A stretch of DNA of 32,372 nucleotides from Bacillota bacterium (GCA_029266295.1 JAQSXD010000002.1:1-32372), one strand, 5' to 3'. Shown: positions 7,286 through 15,066, numbered from the stretch's first letter. A program made the numbers and translations. Notes: generated by a model from the sequence alone, not told the origin.

Positions 7286-8266
7286 ATGATGCGGATTAAG
7301 CGGAACAGAACCCTGAAGGATTTCATTGATATGGAGCAAATGGAGTTGCGTTTTTATTCGGAGGAGCACGTTACGCCACATGATGAGGCATACCGCTGGT
7401 ATCTTGCAAATCCAAACACGGATATGGCGATTGAAGATGGCGAAAAGATCATTGCATTTTCAGATATCCTTCCTTTGAAAAATCAGGTGTATGAACGAAT
7501 CCTGGATGGCAGTTTTAACGATAAATATCTGACCGGTGATGATATGATAAACATCGAGAAATTGAACGAAGGCGAGCATTGCAATCTCCTACTTTCCTGC
7601 GTGGTAGTCCATGAGGACTATAGAAAAACCGAAGCCTTGAAGCTGCTGCTAGATCATCATCTGGGTTACTACCGGGAAGCGGCTGCAAAGGATGTGCACA
7701 TTGATTGGGTTTTGACCAGCAATGTCACGGAGGACGGCGAAGGATTCTCTGAGCGCATGGGATTTGAACGGATCGGTAAATCAAGTCACGGCAGCACGCT
7801 TTATCGCATCCGATTTTCTGACTTTGATCAAAGGGTAAAATTGATGAAATCCAGGTTGGAAGAACTCTTGCTTGGAAAAGAACAGGACTTACTGTCTCAC
7901 GAGTTATGTAGGGAACGAAGCAAGCTTGAAAGGCTGCTGTCTGATGATTTCTTAGAGTACGGAACGTCTGGAACGGTTTACAGCAAAAGAGACACGATTG
8001 ACGCTTTGTGCGCAATGAAGAAAAGAGATATTGAAATTCATGAGTTTGAGGTTGATTCATTGGGACCTTATGCAGCTGTGGCCCATTACACCGCTTTTGA
8101 AAAGAAGGAGAAAGAAAGAGCTTGCTGTACCTTAAGAACTTCCATCTGGCGTTTGGAGGAAGGGGAATGGAAGCTGCTGTTTCATCAGGGCACTTGCTGT
8201 AATGAGGAATCAATTACAAGGGGCAAAGAAGAGCGTTTAGGGGGATTAGAATGTATAAAATATTGA
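7286..8266 (+). CDS. GNAT acetyltransferase-DUF4440 (SnoaL-like) fusion protein
   Basis: Residues 1-185 look like a GNAT N-acetyltransferase: a core strand LLLSCVVVHEDYRKTEALKLLLDHHL (acetyl-CoA loop region) and GFSERMGFERIGKSSHGSTLYRI. Residues about 195-315 resemble DUF4440/SnoaL-like proteins (LLSDDFLEYGTSGTVYSKRDTI, later RTSIWRLEEGEWKLLFHQGT). The protein has 326 aa and no membrane segment. ATG at 7286 follows GAGAGG; ATG at 7289 is equally possible. The 3' end overlaps the response-regulator start by 16 nt, so the two are translationally coupled and belong to the antibiotic-sensing operon. Modification of a peptide antibiotic or small toxic amine is an inference from that context; the substrate is unknown. 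Confidence 0.8.
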   Translation: MMRIKRNRTLKDFIDMEQMELRFYSEEHVTPHDEAYRWYLANPNTDMAIEDGEKIIAFSDILPLKNQVYERILDGSFNDKYLTGDDMINIEKLNEGEHCNLLLSCVVVHEDYRKTEALKLLLDHHLGYYREAAAKDVHIDWVLTSNVTEDGEGFSERMGFERIGKSSHGSTLYRIRFSDFDQRVKLMKSRLEELLLGKEQDLLSHELCRERSKLERLLSDDFLEYGTSGTVYSKRDTIDALCAMKKRDIEIHEFEVDSLGPYAAVAHYTAFEKKEKERACCTLRTSIWRLEEGEWKLLFHQGTCCNEESITRGKEERLGGLECIKY

Positions 8267-8925
8267 TTGTAGAAGATGACCGTACGATCGCAGAGATTTT
8301 GGATGAGCATCTTAGAAAATGGGGCTATGAGACATCTGCTGTGGAGGATTTCAGTGAGGTTTTATCGACTTATGTCAGGTTTGAGCCCCAGCTGGTCTTG
8401 CTTGATATCAATCTGCCTTACTACGACGGATTTTACTGGTGTTCCAAAATTCGGGAATTATCGGATGTGCCGATTCTTTTTCTTTCATCGAGAGACAGTG
8501 ACGGTGATAAAATCAGAGCGATAACACAAGGCGGTGACGACTATATGGAAAAGCCTTTTTCGCTGGATCTTCTGACGGCAAAGATTTCCGCAATCTTAAG
8601 AAGGGCGTATTCTTCTTCGGATCGGACACTGAATATTCTGCAACATGGGGAGATGATTCTCAATCTGGAAAAGATGCAGGTATTATATGGTGATACATCT
8701 GTGGAACTCACAAGGAATGAAGGAAGGATTCTTTCACTATTGATGAAAAGCCAGGGAAATACAGTCTCAAGAGGGCGACTGATGCAATATCTTTGGGATG
8801 ACGAAAGTTTTGTAGATGAAAATACGCTAACGGTTAATGTCAACCGGCTGCGGAAGAAGCTGTCTGAAACAGGAATGGGCGAAACCATTAAGACACGAAA
8901 GGGTGAAGGGTACCAATTGATATGA
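8251..8925 (+). CDS. OmpR-family response regulator, BceR-like
   Basis: The 224-aa protein has a receiver domain (1-115) with acidic pocket VEDD at residues 7-10, phospho-acceptor Asp52 in LLDINLP, and Lys101 in MEKPF. A winged-helix OmpR/PhoB effector domain follows (about 130-222; LTRNEGRILSLLMKSQGNTVSRGRLMQYLW and TVNVNRLRKKL). It overlaps the upstream GNAT-DUF4440 gene by 16 nt and the downstream kinase by 4 nt (ATGA), so the genes are translationally coupled. The gene set RR, small kinase, ATPase, FtsX-like permease is the hallmark of Bce modules, which sense and resist cell-wall-active peptides. A matching TnACA-N4-TGTAA site lies in front of the transporter genes. Confidence 0.93.
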   Translation: MYKILIVEDDRTIAEILDEHLRKWGYETSAVEDFSEVLSTYVRFEPQLVLLDINLPYYDGFYWCSKIRELSDVPILFLSSRDSDGDKIRAITQGGDDYMEKPFSLDLLTAKISAILRRAYSSSDRTLNILQHGEMILNLEKMQVLYGDTSVELTRNEGRILSLLMKSQGNTVSRGRLMQYLWDDESFVDENTLTVNVNRLRKKLSETGMGETIKTRKGEGYQLI

Positions 8926-9986
8926 CGACAATCAAAGGAAAAGGGGACTCGCCGCTTATGATCTTAATCAATTATTTTAAAGAAAGATGGCTTTACTATT
9001 TGTTTCTGACTTTCTTTTTTCTTTTTTCTTTTTTTGTCTATCGTTTTGATCGCAGATTCTATATGACGGAGTCCAATGCTATTTATATTCTGGCGGGGTG
9101 GGTTCTGCTTCTTGTCTTGTTTTTTGCAGTTGATATGCTAATGCTTCACGCAAGCGAGGAAAAGTTTCGTACCTATTGCAATCAAACTCCCGATGCAGAT
9201 CCGGAGGAGATCTTCTTTCGTCCGGGAGACAGAAATAAAGCAGAATTGGTGAGAAATGCGTCGATTGAATACAGGACATATAAAGTGGAATCAGATGCAA
9301 GAGCAGCAGAAGAGATGGCGTTTATCACAAAATGGCTTCACGATGTAAAGGTGCCTATCGCGGCGGCCAAGTTGATATTGGAACGCCATGAAGAAAAATT
9401 GCCCCGGGATTTTCAGCGAAATATGGACAGGGAGCTCTTTGCACTGGAAGAGTCTGTGATGAGAGTTTTCTACGAGATGAAAAGCAATCGGTTCTCCGAG
9501 GATTATAAAATCGTAAGAACAGGAACGAAAAAACTCATTTCCATGGCCCTTAAGTCCTATTCCAGTTTCTTTCAATATAAACAACTGTCCCTGTCGGTGG
9601 AAGGTGAGGATTATACGGTTCTTACCGATGAGAAATGGAGTACCTATATTCTTTCGCAGCTCATTTCCAATGCTGTGAAGTATTCTCCAGAAGGCGGGTC
9701 CGTTGTTATCAGTACGGTGAAAAAACAGGGGGAAGTCTTTCTTTCTGTCAAAAACTCAGGAAAGGGGATTTCAGAAGAGGATCTCGGGCAAATCTTCAAA
9801 AAAGGTTATACTTCCGCTGAGGCGAGAAGCGGCGCAAAAGCGACCGGTTACGGTCTCTATCTTTCTGCTAAGCTCAGCGGGCTTTTAGGTCATTCTTTGA
9901 AAGCAGAATCAAAATACGGTGAATATGCTATGTTTCATCTGATCTTTCCGGAGATCGATTCATCACTTGACATGACAAAAATGTAA
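8922..9986 (+). CDS. Intramembrane-sensing histidine kinase, BceS-like
   Basis: The 354-aa kinase has two closely spaced transmembrane helices near residues 23-41 and 53-75, with only a dozen residues outside the membrane. This is typical of kinases that sense through a partner transporter rather than a ligand-binding domain. The phospho-acceptor is His140 in TKWLHDVKVPIAAAKL. The ATPase domain shows an N box (LISNAVKYSPEGG), a G1 box (VKNSGKGISEEDLGQIFKKGYT) and GATGYGLYL-like G2 (KATGYGLYLSAKL). Start ATG overlaps the response-regulator stop (ATGA). It should phosphorylate the regulator encoded immediately upstream when the permease (10842-12806) detects its antibiotic. Confidence 0.93.
   Translation: MTTIKGKGDSPLMILINYFKERWLYYLFLTFFFLFSFFVYRFDRRFYMTESNAIYILAGWVLLLVLFFAVDMLMLHASEEKFRTYCNQTPDADPEEIFFRPGDRNKAELVRNASIEYRTYKVESDARAAEEMAFITKWLHDVKVPIAAAKLILERHEEKLPRDFQRNMDRELFALEESVMRVFYEMKSNRFSEDYKIVRTGTKKLISMALKSYSSFFQYKQLSLSVEGEDYTVLTDEKWSTYILSQLISNAVKYSPEGGSVVISTVKKQGEVFLSVKNSGKGISEEDLGQIFKKGYTSAEARSGAKATGYGLYLSAKLSGLLGHSLKAESKYGEYAMFHLIFPEIDSSLDMTKM
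9973..9986. promoter_or_regulatory. BceR-type operator candidate TGACA-N4-TGTAA
   Basis: TGACA (9973-9977), AAAA, TGTAA (9982-9986) matches the TnACA-N4-TGTAA form that I recall as described for response regulators of Bce-type modules. It overlaps the stop codon of the kinase gene and lies about 100 bp upstream of the ATPase start. An A/T-rich -10-like stretch (TATAAA, 10039-10044) falls between. A weaker partial copy (GGCAATGTAAG) follows at about 9998-10008. Confidence 0.5.
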
Positions 9987-10086
9987 GAAATCAAGATGGC
10001 AATGTAAGACCGTTCGATTTTGCTATGCGGTATTTCGATATAAAATGATAGAGAATTCGAATTCCAGAAAACAATGGAGGGGTAAC

Positions 10087-10845
10087 ATGCAGATTATAAA
10101 AGTGGAAAATATCAGCAAGGTATACGGTTCAAAAAAGAATTCCAATCATTATACCGCGCTGAAGAATATCAGCTTCGAGGTGAATCAGGGGGATTTTATC
10201 GGAGTAATGGGATCTTCCGGTTCCGGAAAGACTACGCTGCTCAACATTCTGGGCAGCCTGGACAAGCCTACAGGAGGAAGATTCCTTATGAACGGAAGCG
10301 AAGTGGGTGCTCTGAATCGGAATCAGCTGGCAAAACACAGAATGGAGAACATCGGATTTATCTTTCAGGACTACAATCTTCTAGAGACCATGACACTGAA
10401 AGAAAACATCATCCTTCCTCTAGCGCTTAGAGGAAAAGATATTGCCGCGATCGAGGCAAAGGTATCCTCACTGGCGGAGAATCTGGGAATCAGCCATGTA
10501 ATCGAAAAATATCCTTATGAAGTATCTGGAGGGGAGCAGCAGCGAGCAGCAGCCTGCCGTGCTTTGGTCAACGATCCAAAGGTAATTTTGGCAGATGAAC
10601 CCACCGGCAATCTTGATTCCAAGTCGGGAAAGGATTTGCTGAAACTGCTGACCCAGATTAACACAGAATTTGGGGCAACGATACTGATGGTGACCCATGA
10701 TGTTTTTGCTGCCAGCTATTGCCGTAAAATCCTATTTATCAGGGATGGGGAGATTTATAACGAGCTGTACGGGGGCAGCGACAGAAAGCAGTTCTTTGAT
10801 TCCATTATCAACGTGATGAGCATGCTGGGGGGAGGAGAAGGATGA
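10087..10845 (+). CDS. ABC transporter ATP-binding protein, BceA-like
   Basis: The 252-aa ATPase is complete: Walker A GSSGSGKTT, Q-loop in IFQDYNLLETMTLKEN, signature VSGGEQQRAAACRAL, Walker B VILADEPTGNLD and the H-loop MVTHD. The MacB/LolD-like spacing and short length match BceA. ATG at 10087 is chosen because GGAGGGG lies 4-10 nt upstream; an in-frame ATG at 10045 has no site. The last codons overlap the permease start by 4 nt. With the permease it should form an ATP-driven complex that releases lipid II-cycle intermediates from peptide antibiotics such as bacitracin and also reports flux to the kinase. Expression is likely induced by the response regulator through the site at 9973-9986. 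Confidence 0.95.
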   Translation: MQIIKVENISKVYGSKKNSNHYTALKNISFEVNQGDFIGVMGSSGSGKTTLLNILGSLDKPTGGRFLMNGSEVGALNRNQLAKHRMENIGFIFQDYNLLETMTLKENIILPLALRGKDIAAIEAKVSSLAENLGISHVIEKYPYEVSGGEQQRAAACRALVNDPKVILADEPTGNLDSKSGKDLLKLLTQINTEFGATILMVTHDVFAASYCRKILFIRDGEIYNELYGGSDRKQFFDSIINVMSMLGGGEG

Positions 10846-12806
10846 ATTTATTTTCACTCGCAAGACGCAACATCCGGCTCAACGGAAAAAAATACAGCAT
10901 GTACTTATTTTCTATGGGCTTTAGCGTTTTTACCGTTTATACCTTTCTGGCACTGATGCGGAATGAAATCGTAAAGACCGCCTTCCGGTACGATGTAAGA
11001 TATCAATCGTTACTCAGCAGTTTTGCGGTCATCATTCTGGTCTTTGTCCTGTTTTTTCTCATTAGTTCCAACAACAGTTTTATCAGAGCCAGAAAGAAAG
11101 AACTTTCAACCTACGCGTTGTTCGGTATGCCAAACAGGAGGATCGGAGGTCTTCTGTTTCTTGAAACAGCCCTCGTGGGGCTTGGAATGCTTGTTACAGG
11201 GATAGGACTTGGAATCTTTTTTTCAAAACTGATGGCTATGATCCTGCTGGAAATGACCCTGGTGAACTTTGCCGGCAAGATTAACTTTTCCATAGATCCT
11301 GCAGCAGTCTATCAGACGGCGGCACTTTTTGGGGGAATCTTTTGTATTATGGGCCTTTCCGGATGGAGGGTTGTTTCAAGGTTTGAACTGGTGGATCTTT
11401 TTAAAGCCGATAAAGTTTCTGAGAAGAAGAGCAAAGGCTCCACGGCGGTTCTCATTCTGTCTATTCTGCTGATGGGCGCAGGGTACTTCATTGCGGTTAA
11501 CAAAGATCCCTATGTAGTGGTTGTGGGCTCAATACCAATTCTGATTCTTGTGATTCTGGGAACCTACCTTTTCTTCTGGGGTGGACTTCCTAAGGTTTTA
11601 GGAATGGTCAAGAGGAAGAAAGAGCTCTACTACAAAGGGGCGAACCTGATCTCCGTTTCCGCTGTATCACACCGAATGAGATCCGTTGCATCGGTTATGG
11701 CTACCATTGCAGTGCTTTCAGCCGTAGCGGTAACGGCTGTGGCTACCGGATTCACACTCTATGCAAATGCGGAACGAAATACCTATAGCAATGTGGGTTT
11801 TGATTTGACCTTCAAAAGCGGAGATGAAACGGTTCAGGCGAACGTCTCGGAAGTGCTGCGAAAGAACGGTGTCAAGGTGCTTGTGGATGAGGAACTGCCT
11901 CTTTATGAGACGGACACCCCAACGACTTCCATTGAAATGGATGGTATGCCGCTGCTTACGCCGGGAAACCCGGTCAGGGTTTATTCGGAAAGCGACTTTA
12001 GCAAACTGGTTTCGCTATCAAAAACGGAAATGGAAACAGCCAGTGTTGCGCCCGGTGAAGCACTCTTTCTATTTCCTTACTCACCGGATCGTATTGAACA
12101 AGCCATGCTTGGCCAGAAACTCGATATGAGCGGCTTTGTGGCCCAAATTGCAGATGTTGGGCGCTCAAATATTTCTGGTTTCGGGATGCTGAATACATTG
12201 GTACTGAATGATGGCGACTTTGCAAAACTCTTGACCGAGGGAAAATTATCACCTTCTTTCGTGGATGGTGAAGCAATTCACGCAGCAGTCTATAATTATG
12301 AAGGGGCTCTGAAAAACAGGCAGCTGAATGAGGAACTGAAAGCTGTGCTGGAAGGCCGCGGTGTCAAATACAGCACAGCGTACGGCTTGTATAACGAATC
12401 CATGGAGACGTTTGGATTGATCTGCTTTATCGGATTCTTTATGAGTGGGGTATTTATTCTGATGACTGCAAGTCTTCTTTACTTCAAGCAAATCATGGCG
12501 GCAGAAGAGGAACGGCATCAGTACCGGACGCTCAGGAGAATCGGACTTGATGGCAGGACGGAGCGGCAGGTGGTGCGGCGAAGGCTTTTGCCAGTGTTCT
12601 TTATCCCTCTTGCGATGGGAATCCTCCACAGTGTGTTTGCCATGAAAACGGCGGATACGGTTGTGTTTTCTCATATGATTCCGGCAACCAATTCTTACCT
12701 TTATGTTCTGGGCTTTTCGGCGATTATGTACGGAGTCTATGGACTGGTATACGCAATCTTTTATTGGATTACGAAATCTCAATACAGTAGGATTGTCCGA
12801 AGCTGA
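10842..12806 (+). CDS. FtsX-like ABC permease, BceB-like
   Basis: The 654-aa membrane protein has about ten transmembrane helices. A long extracytoplasmic domain of roughly 215 residues (about 305-520) lies between helices 7 and 8, which is the diagnostic layout of Bce-type permeases and the suspected antibiotic-binding part. Two FtsX-like units flank it. The start overlaps the ATPase stop (ATGA) and GGGGGGAGAAGG is upstream. It is the last gene of the module and is followed by a strong intrinsic terminator. In the family this permease acts both as the resistance pump and as the primary sensor for the kinase. Bacitracin or a lantibiotic is a reasonable guess for the substrate, not shown by the sequence. 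Confidence 0.94.
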   Translation: MNLFSLARRNIRLNGKKYSMYLFSMGFSVFTVYTFLALMRNEIVKTAFRYDVRYQSLLSSFAVIILVFVLFFLISSNNSFIRARKKELSTYALFGMPNRRIGGLLFLETALVGLGMLVTGIGLGIFFSKLMAMILLEMTLVNFAGKINFSIDPAAVYQTAALFGGIFCIMGLSGWRVVSRFELVDLFKADKVSEKKSKGSTAVLILSILLMGAGYFIAVNKDPYVVVVGSIPILILVILGTYLFFWGGLPKVLGMVKRKKELYYKGANLISVSAVSHRMRSVASVMATIAVLSAVAVTAVATGFTLYANAERNTYSNVGFDLTFKSGDETVQANVSEVLRKNGVKVLVDEELPLYETDTPTTSIEMDGMPLLTPGNPVRVYSESDFSKLVSLSKTEMETASVAPGEALFLFPYSPDRIEQAMLGQKLDMSGFVAQIADVGRSNISGFGMLNTLVLNDGDFAKLLTEGKLSPSFVDGEAIHAAVYNYEGALKNRQLNEELKAVLEGRGVKYSTAYGLYNESMETFGLICFIGFFMSGVFILMTASLLYFKQIMAAEEERHQYRTLRRIGLDGRTERQVVRRRLLPVFFIPLAMGILHSVFAMKTADTVVFSHMIPATNSYLYVLGFSAIMYGVYGLVYAIFYWITKSQYSRIVRS

Positions 12807-12854
12807 CCCAAACAAAGTGCAGCTGAACAAATTCCCTGTCGAATCGTGAAGAGC

Positions 12855-12899
12855 AAAGATTCCCTGGCGAATGCAACGCCATGGGAATCTTTATTTTGC
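12855..12899 (+). terminator. Strong intrinsic terminator of the Bce-type operon
   Basis: AAAGATTCCC-TGGCG pairs with CGCCA-t-GGGAATCTTT around a 7-nt loop, giving a 15-bp stem with one bulged base, then TTATTTTG. It lies about 50 nt after the permease stop. The reverse strand has no T run, so it does not obviously serve the opposing LysM gene. Confidence 0.85.
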
Positions 12900-12930
12900 T
12901 TCACCTTATAAATTTCTTCATTTCTGGTGT

Positions 12931-13269
12931 TTAATATCCCAGATAAATCAGATAGATCACCTGACCAGGCCAGATGACGTTTGGATTTTTAATCTGCGGA
13001 TTCTGGGAAACCACTTTTTGGTAATCCAGTTTAAATCGATTGGCGATGCCATAAATAGAATCATCCGGCTGGACCACATATTCGATGTATCCTTCCGCCG
13101 GAAGGGCAATTATGTCATGACCCGGAATCTCTAATGTCATTCCGGGATAAACGGGGACGGAATACAGTACGGGATTTGCTTTCATCATTTCGTTTTCGGA
13201 AATGCCGAAGCGGGAAGCGATGGTATCGATTGTTTCCCAAGTTTCCCATGGCTGTACGATGTACTTCAT
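12931..13269 (-). CDS. Small double-LysM protein
   Basis: The 112-aa protein is almost only two LysM domains: YIVQPWETWETIDTIASRFGISENEMMKANP to about residue 49, and YVVQPDDSIYGIANRFKLDYQKVVSQNPQI from about residue 63. A short proline-containing linker joins them. LysM domains bind GlcNAc-containing glycans such as peptidoglycan or chitin. No signal peptide and no catalytic domain are present, a form often seen in spore-coat or cortex-associated proteins of Clostridia and Bacilli. The ATG has AAGGAG 10 nt upstream, located inside the preceding small ORF, and start and stop overlap (TAATG), so the two are probably co-translated. A spore role is inference. Confidence 0.85.
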   Translation of the reverse strand: MKYIVQPWETWETIDTIASRFGISENEMMKANPVLYSVPVYPGMTLEIPGHDIIALPAEGYIEYVVQPDDSIYGIANRFKLDYQKVVSQNPQIKNPNVIWPGQVIYLIYLGY

Positions 13270-13460
13270 TAATGACCAACTCCTTTTCGTATGCCGCCCA
13301 ACCCGCTTAGCAGATTGGTGACGGACGCATGCGAAGAAATCACGAATCGCTGGATGGAGTAGATTCCTTCTGATATTGTATAATATTCAGCCCACAGAAA
13401 TCCGTCTCTGCCAATCTCTGTTTTCTTTTGAAGAAGTATAAAATTTTCATCATTTTTCAT
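13269..13460 (-). CDS. Small hypothetical protein coupled to the LysM gene
   Basis: This 63-aa ORF (MKNDENFILLQKKTEIG...) has a soluble, mixed composition, no membrane helix and no recognised domain. Its TAA overlaps the ATG of the double-LysM gene (TAATG), and the LysM RBS lies within its last codons, which supports real translation. Its own ribosome site is weak (AAAAG 3 nt before the ATG). A good minus-strand promoter lies about 45 bp upstream. It might be a remote DUF6514-like small clostridial protein, but I cannot establish that. Confidence 0.5.
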   Translation of the reverse strand: MKNDENFILLQKKTEIGRDGFLWAEYYTISEGIYSIQRFVISSHASVTNLLSGLGGIRKGVGH

Positions 13461-13481
13461 GTACTTTTAACGTAGTTTTAA

Positions 13482-13490
13482 TGGTATAAT
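13482..13490 (+). promoter_or_regulatory. Extended -10 element for the PAP2 phosphatase gene
   Basis: TGGTATAAT is a perfect extended -10 about 53 nt before the PAP2 ATG. A second TATAAT lies at 13503-13508. No good -35 box is seen on this strand. It overlaps the divergent promoter region of the small ORF and LysM gene. Confidence 0.45.
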
Positions 13491-13500
13491 ATTTCAATGT

Positions 13501-13529
13501 GTTATAATAGAGAAAAATAAACTTTGCAA
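13501..13529 (-). promoter_or_regulatory. Promoter for the small ORF-LysM pair
   Basis: On the minus strand TTGCAA (13529-13524), 17 bp, then TATAAC (13506-13501) give a reasonable sigma-A promoter reading toward the ORF at 13460. It overlaps the promoter and RBS region of the divergent PAP2 gene, so the two may compete. Confidence 0.45.
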
Positions 13530-13542
13530 AAGGAGGCAATAG

Positions 13543-14106
13543 ATGGCGAAAGCGCTTCGATATATACTTCAGGGAGATGAGACGATCTTTCATTTTATAA
13601 ACAGCAGGGTAAAATGCAGAATTCTGGATGTTCTTATGCCTTTGGTCACCCATTTGGGCAGTGCCTGTTTTACGATAGTTTTTGCACTCGCAGCACTTTA
13701 CACGTATTGGAAGACAGACCGCATCATTGCAGTTTATACCGCGACTTCTCTGGCATCGAGCCATGTTATCATACATTTTATTAAAAAGGCTGTAGACAGA
13801 CCAAGGCCGAACATAACGCTTAGCAATGTACATACGTTCAATATACCGCTGTATAATTATTCCTTCCCGTCAGGTCATACGACAGCAGCATTTTCTGTGG
13901 CTGTTTCTGCGGCTTTTCTTCTGCCAGCATTTGCGACCCTTGCGATTATATTAGCGGCTTTAGTGGGATTTTCAAGAATCTATTTGGGCGTTCACTATCC
14001 TACGGATGTGATCATCGGCGCCTTTATTGGAAGCATCACCGCGATGTTTGTAAAATCAATTCTGGACTATTACTTTTATACTGGTTCCTCGATCATTATT
14101 ACATAG
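13543..14106 (+). CDS. PAP2 family membrane phosphatase (possible undecaprenyl-diphosphatase)
   Basis: The 187-aa protein has the three PAP2 phosphatase motifs: KKAVDRPRP, PSGHTTAAF, and SRIYLGVHYPTDV, which supplies the catalytic His and Asp. About five hydrophobic helices surround them, so it is an integral membrane enzyme with an outward active site. The size and layout resemble BcrC/YbjG-type undecaprenyl pyrophosphate phosphatases, but phosphatidylglycerophosphate phosphatases look similar. The ATG has AAAGGAGG 6 nt upstream. It lies close to the Bce-type module; recycling of undecaprenyl-PP, the bacitracin target, would fit that context, which is inference. A bidirectional terminator follows. 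Confidence 0.85.
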   Translation: MAKALRYILQGDETIFHFINSRVKCRILDVLMPLVTHLGSACFTIVFALAALYTYWKTDRIIAVYTATSLASSHVIIHFIKKAVDRPRPNITLSNVHTFNIPLYNYSFPSGHTTAAFSVAVSAAFLLPAFATLAIILAALVGFSRIYLGVHYPTDVIIGAFIGSITAMFVKSILDYYFYTGSSIIIT

Positions 14107-14149
14107 TATCTTTCGGTTCGTGGTAAAATAATACGGTGTTGATCCCAAT

Positions 14150-14177
14150 AAAAAAGACGCATGGAAATGCGTTTTTT
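14150..14177. terminator. Bidirectional intrinsic terminator between convergent genes
   Basis: AAAAAAgACGCAT-GGAA-ATGCGTTTTTT: a 6-bp ACGCAT/ATGCGT stem with a 4-nt loop, flanked by A6 on one side and T6 on the other. It ends the PAP2 transcript and can also end the HAD nucleotidase transcript from the opposite strand. Confidence 0.75.
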
Positions 14178-14256
14178 GCTTTTGTTGCCATATTATTTCC
14201 ATTGGTCTGTCACAAAAAACTGGTCTGTAGCTTCATATGCACTACAATGCGATAAG

Positions 14257-14850
14257 CTACAGTGCGATTTTGAAATCCAGTACGTTTCTTTGTGCTCTGA
14301 TTTCCACAATGGTTTTAATCTGAAACCAATTCTTTACACGTGTTACGTTATGGGGCAGTTTGCCGTTGTTATAGCTGCAGTCGATGAGAAGAACATCAAA
14401 GCCGGCTTTGGCAAGCTGAAGTGCGTTAGAATAGTTGTCCTCAATAAATAGGTCTGATTGCAGCTCCCTGGCCTTATCGACTTTATAGTGACTTCCCAGC
14501 AGAGAAATGGTATCCAATGGCATTTGATGTTCGGCAAGCCATTCCAGGCTGACCGTTCTCATCTCTTCCTCTCTTGCGGTCACAAAATGGATATTGTGCT
14601 CCTGATAAAGCTTTTTAAGAACTTCGCTTGCACCAAATCTGGCTTCCGCTTCCCTGTGAAGCAATTTGCCATAAAGGCCATAGAATTCGTTATAGTCATC
14701 TTCTGCAATGTCCAAGACTCTGTGGATTTCATATACACTTACATCCTCAGGTGCTACCTGCTTTCCGAAGTATCTGTTTGCCCTGTTCAGCCAGTAAAAC
14801 GGTTCGGTTACCGTTCCATCAATATCAATACATAAATTTAATTTCTGCAT
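14257..14850 (-). CDS. HAD-superfamily 5'-nucleotidase-like phosphatase (NT5C type)
   Basis: The 197-aa protein shows the HAD motifs: nucleophile motif DIDGTV (residues 9-14), motif II in FVTAREEE, Lys in HYKVDKARE, and the acidic motif FIEDNYSNA. A small helical cap lies between motifs I and II, as in the 5'(3')-deoxyribonucleotidase C family. It probably dephosphorylates nucleotides or a related small phosphate ester in the cytoplasm. The ATG has AAGGAGG 8 nt upstream. It stands alone between the PAP2 gene (convergent) and the hsp20 gene (divergent). The natural substrate is not evident. Confidence 0.8.
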   Translation of the reverse strand: MQKLNLCIDIDGTVTEPFYWLNRANRYFGKQVAPEDVSVYEIHRVLDIAEDDYNEFYGLYGKLLHREAEARFGASEVLKKLYQEHNIHFVTAREEEMRTVSLEWLAEHQMPLDTISLLGSHYKVDKARELQSDLFIEDNYSNALQLAKAGFDVLLIDCSYNNGKLPHNVTRVKNWFQIKTIVEIRAQRNVLDFKIAL

Positions 14851-14965
14851 TCCTTTTCCTCCTTTTTTTCGTTTTTACTTTTCATTTCTTTTCCATTATA
14901 TCGTGCTTCTATTAAGAATGAATGAGGTCAATGTAAAGATATTGTTAAAAAATATAAAAAAAATA

Positions 14966-14994
14966 TTGACTAATATAGTGATGTATGGTATATA
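14966..14994 (+). promoter_or_regulatory. Sigma-A promoter of the hsp20 gene
   Basis: TTGACT (14966-14971), 17 bp, TATATA (14989-14994) with an upstream TGG making it an extended -10. Transcription should begin near 15001, inside the CIRCE element that follows, so HrcA bound there would block initiation. Confidence 0.7.
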
Positions 14995-14998
14995 AAAA

Positions 14999-15025
14999 TT
15001 AGCACTCGTGTGTACAGAGTGCTAA
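14999..15025. promoter_or_regulatory. CIRCE element (HrcA operator)
   Basis: TTAGCACTC-N9-GAGTGCTAA is a perfect CIRCE inverted repeat, both 9-nt arms matching the consensus with the standard 9-bp spacer. It sits directly after the -10 box and 41 bp before the hsp20 ATG. HrcA represses from this site at normal temperature and releases on heat shock when GroEL is titrated. Confidence 0.95.
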
Positions 15026-15066
15026 TACGATATCAAAACATACAAAATCGAAAGGAGTTGTTAATC

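Noticed and set aside
7725..8213. 162-codon open frame on the minus strand
   Set aside because: It is the complement of the GNAT-DUF4440 gene, whose protein has recognisable domains; no RBS or family match for the shadow.
12249..12830. 193-codon open frame on the minus strand
   Set aside because: It is antisense to the well-supported permease gene, has no RBS and reads as low-complexity shadow protein rich in His, Arg and Ser.
14458..14835. 125-codon open frame on the plus strand
   Set aside because: It is antisense to the HAD nucleotidase, which has all four HAD motifs and a strong RBS.
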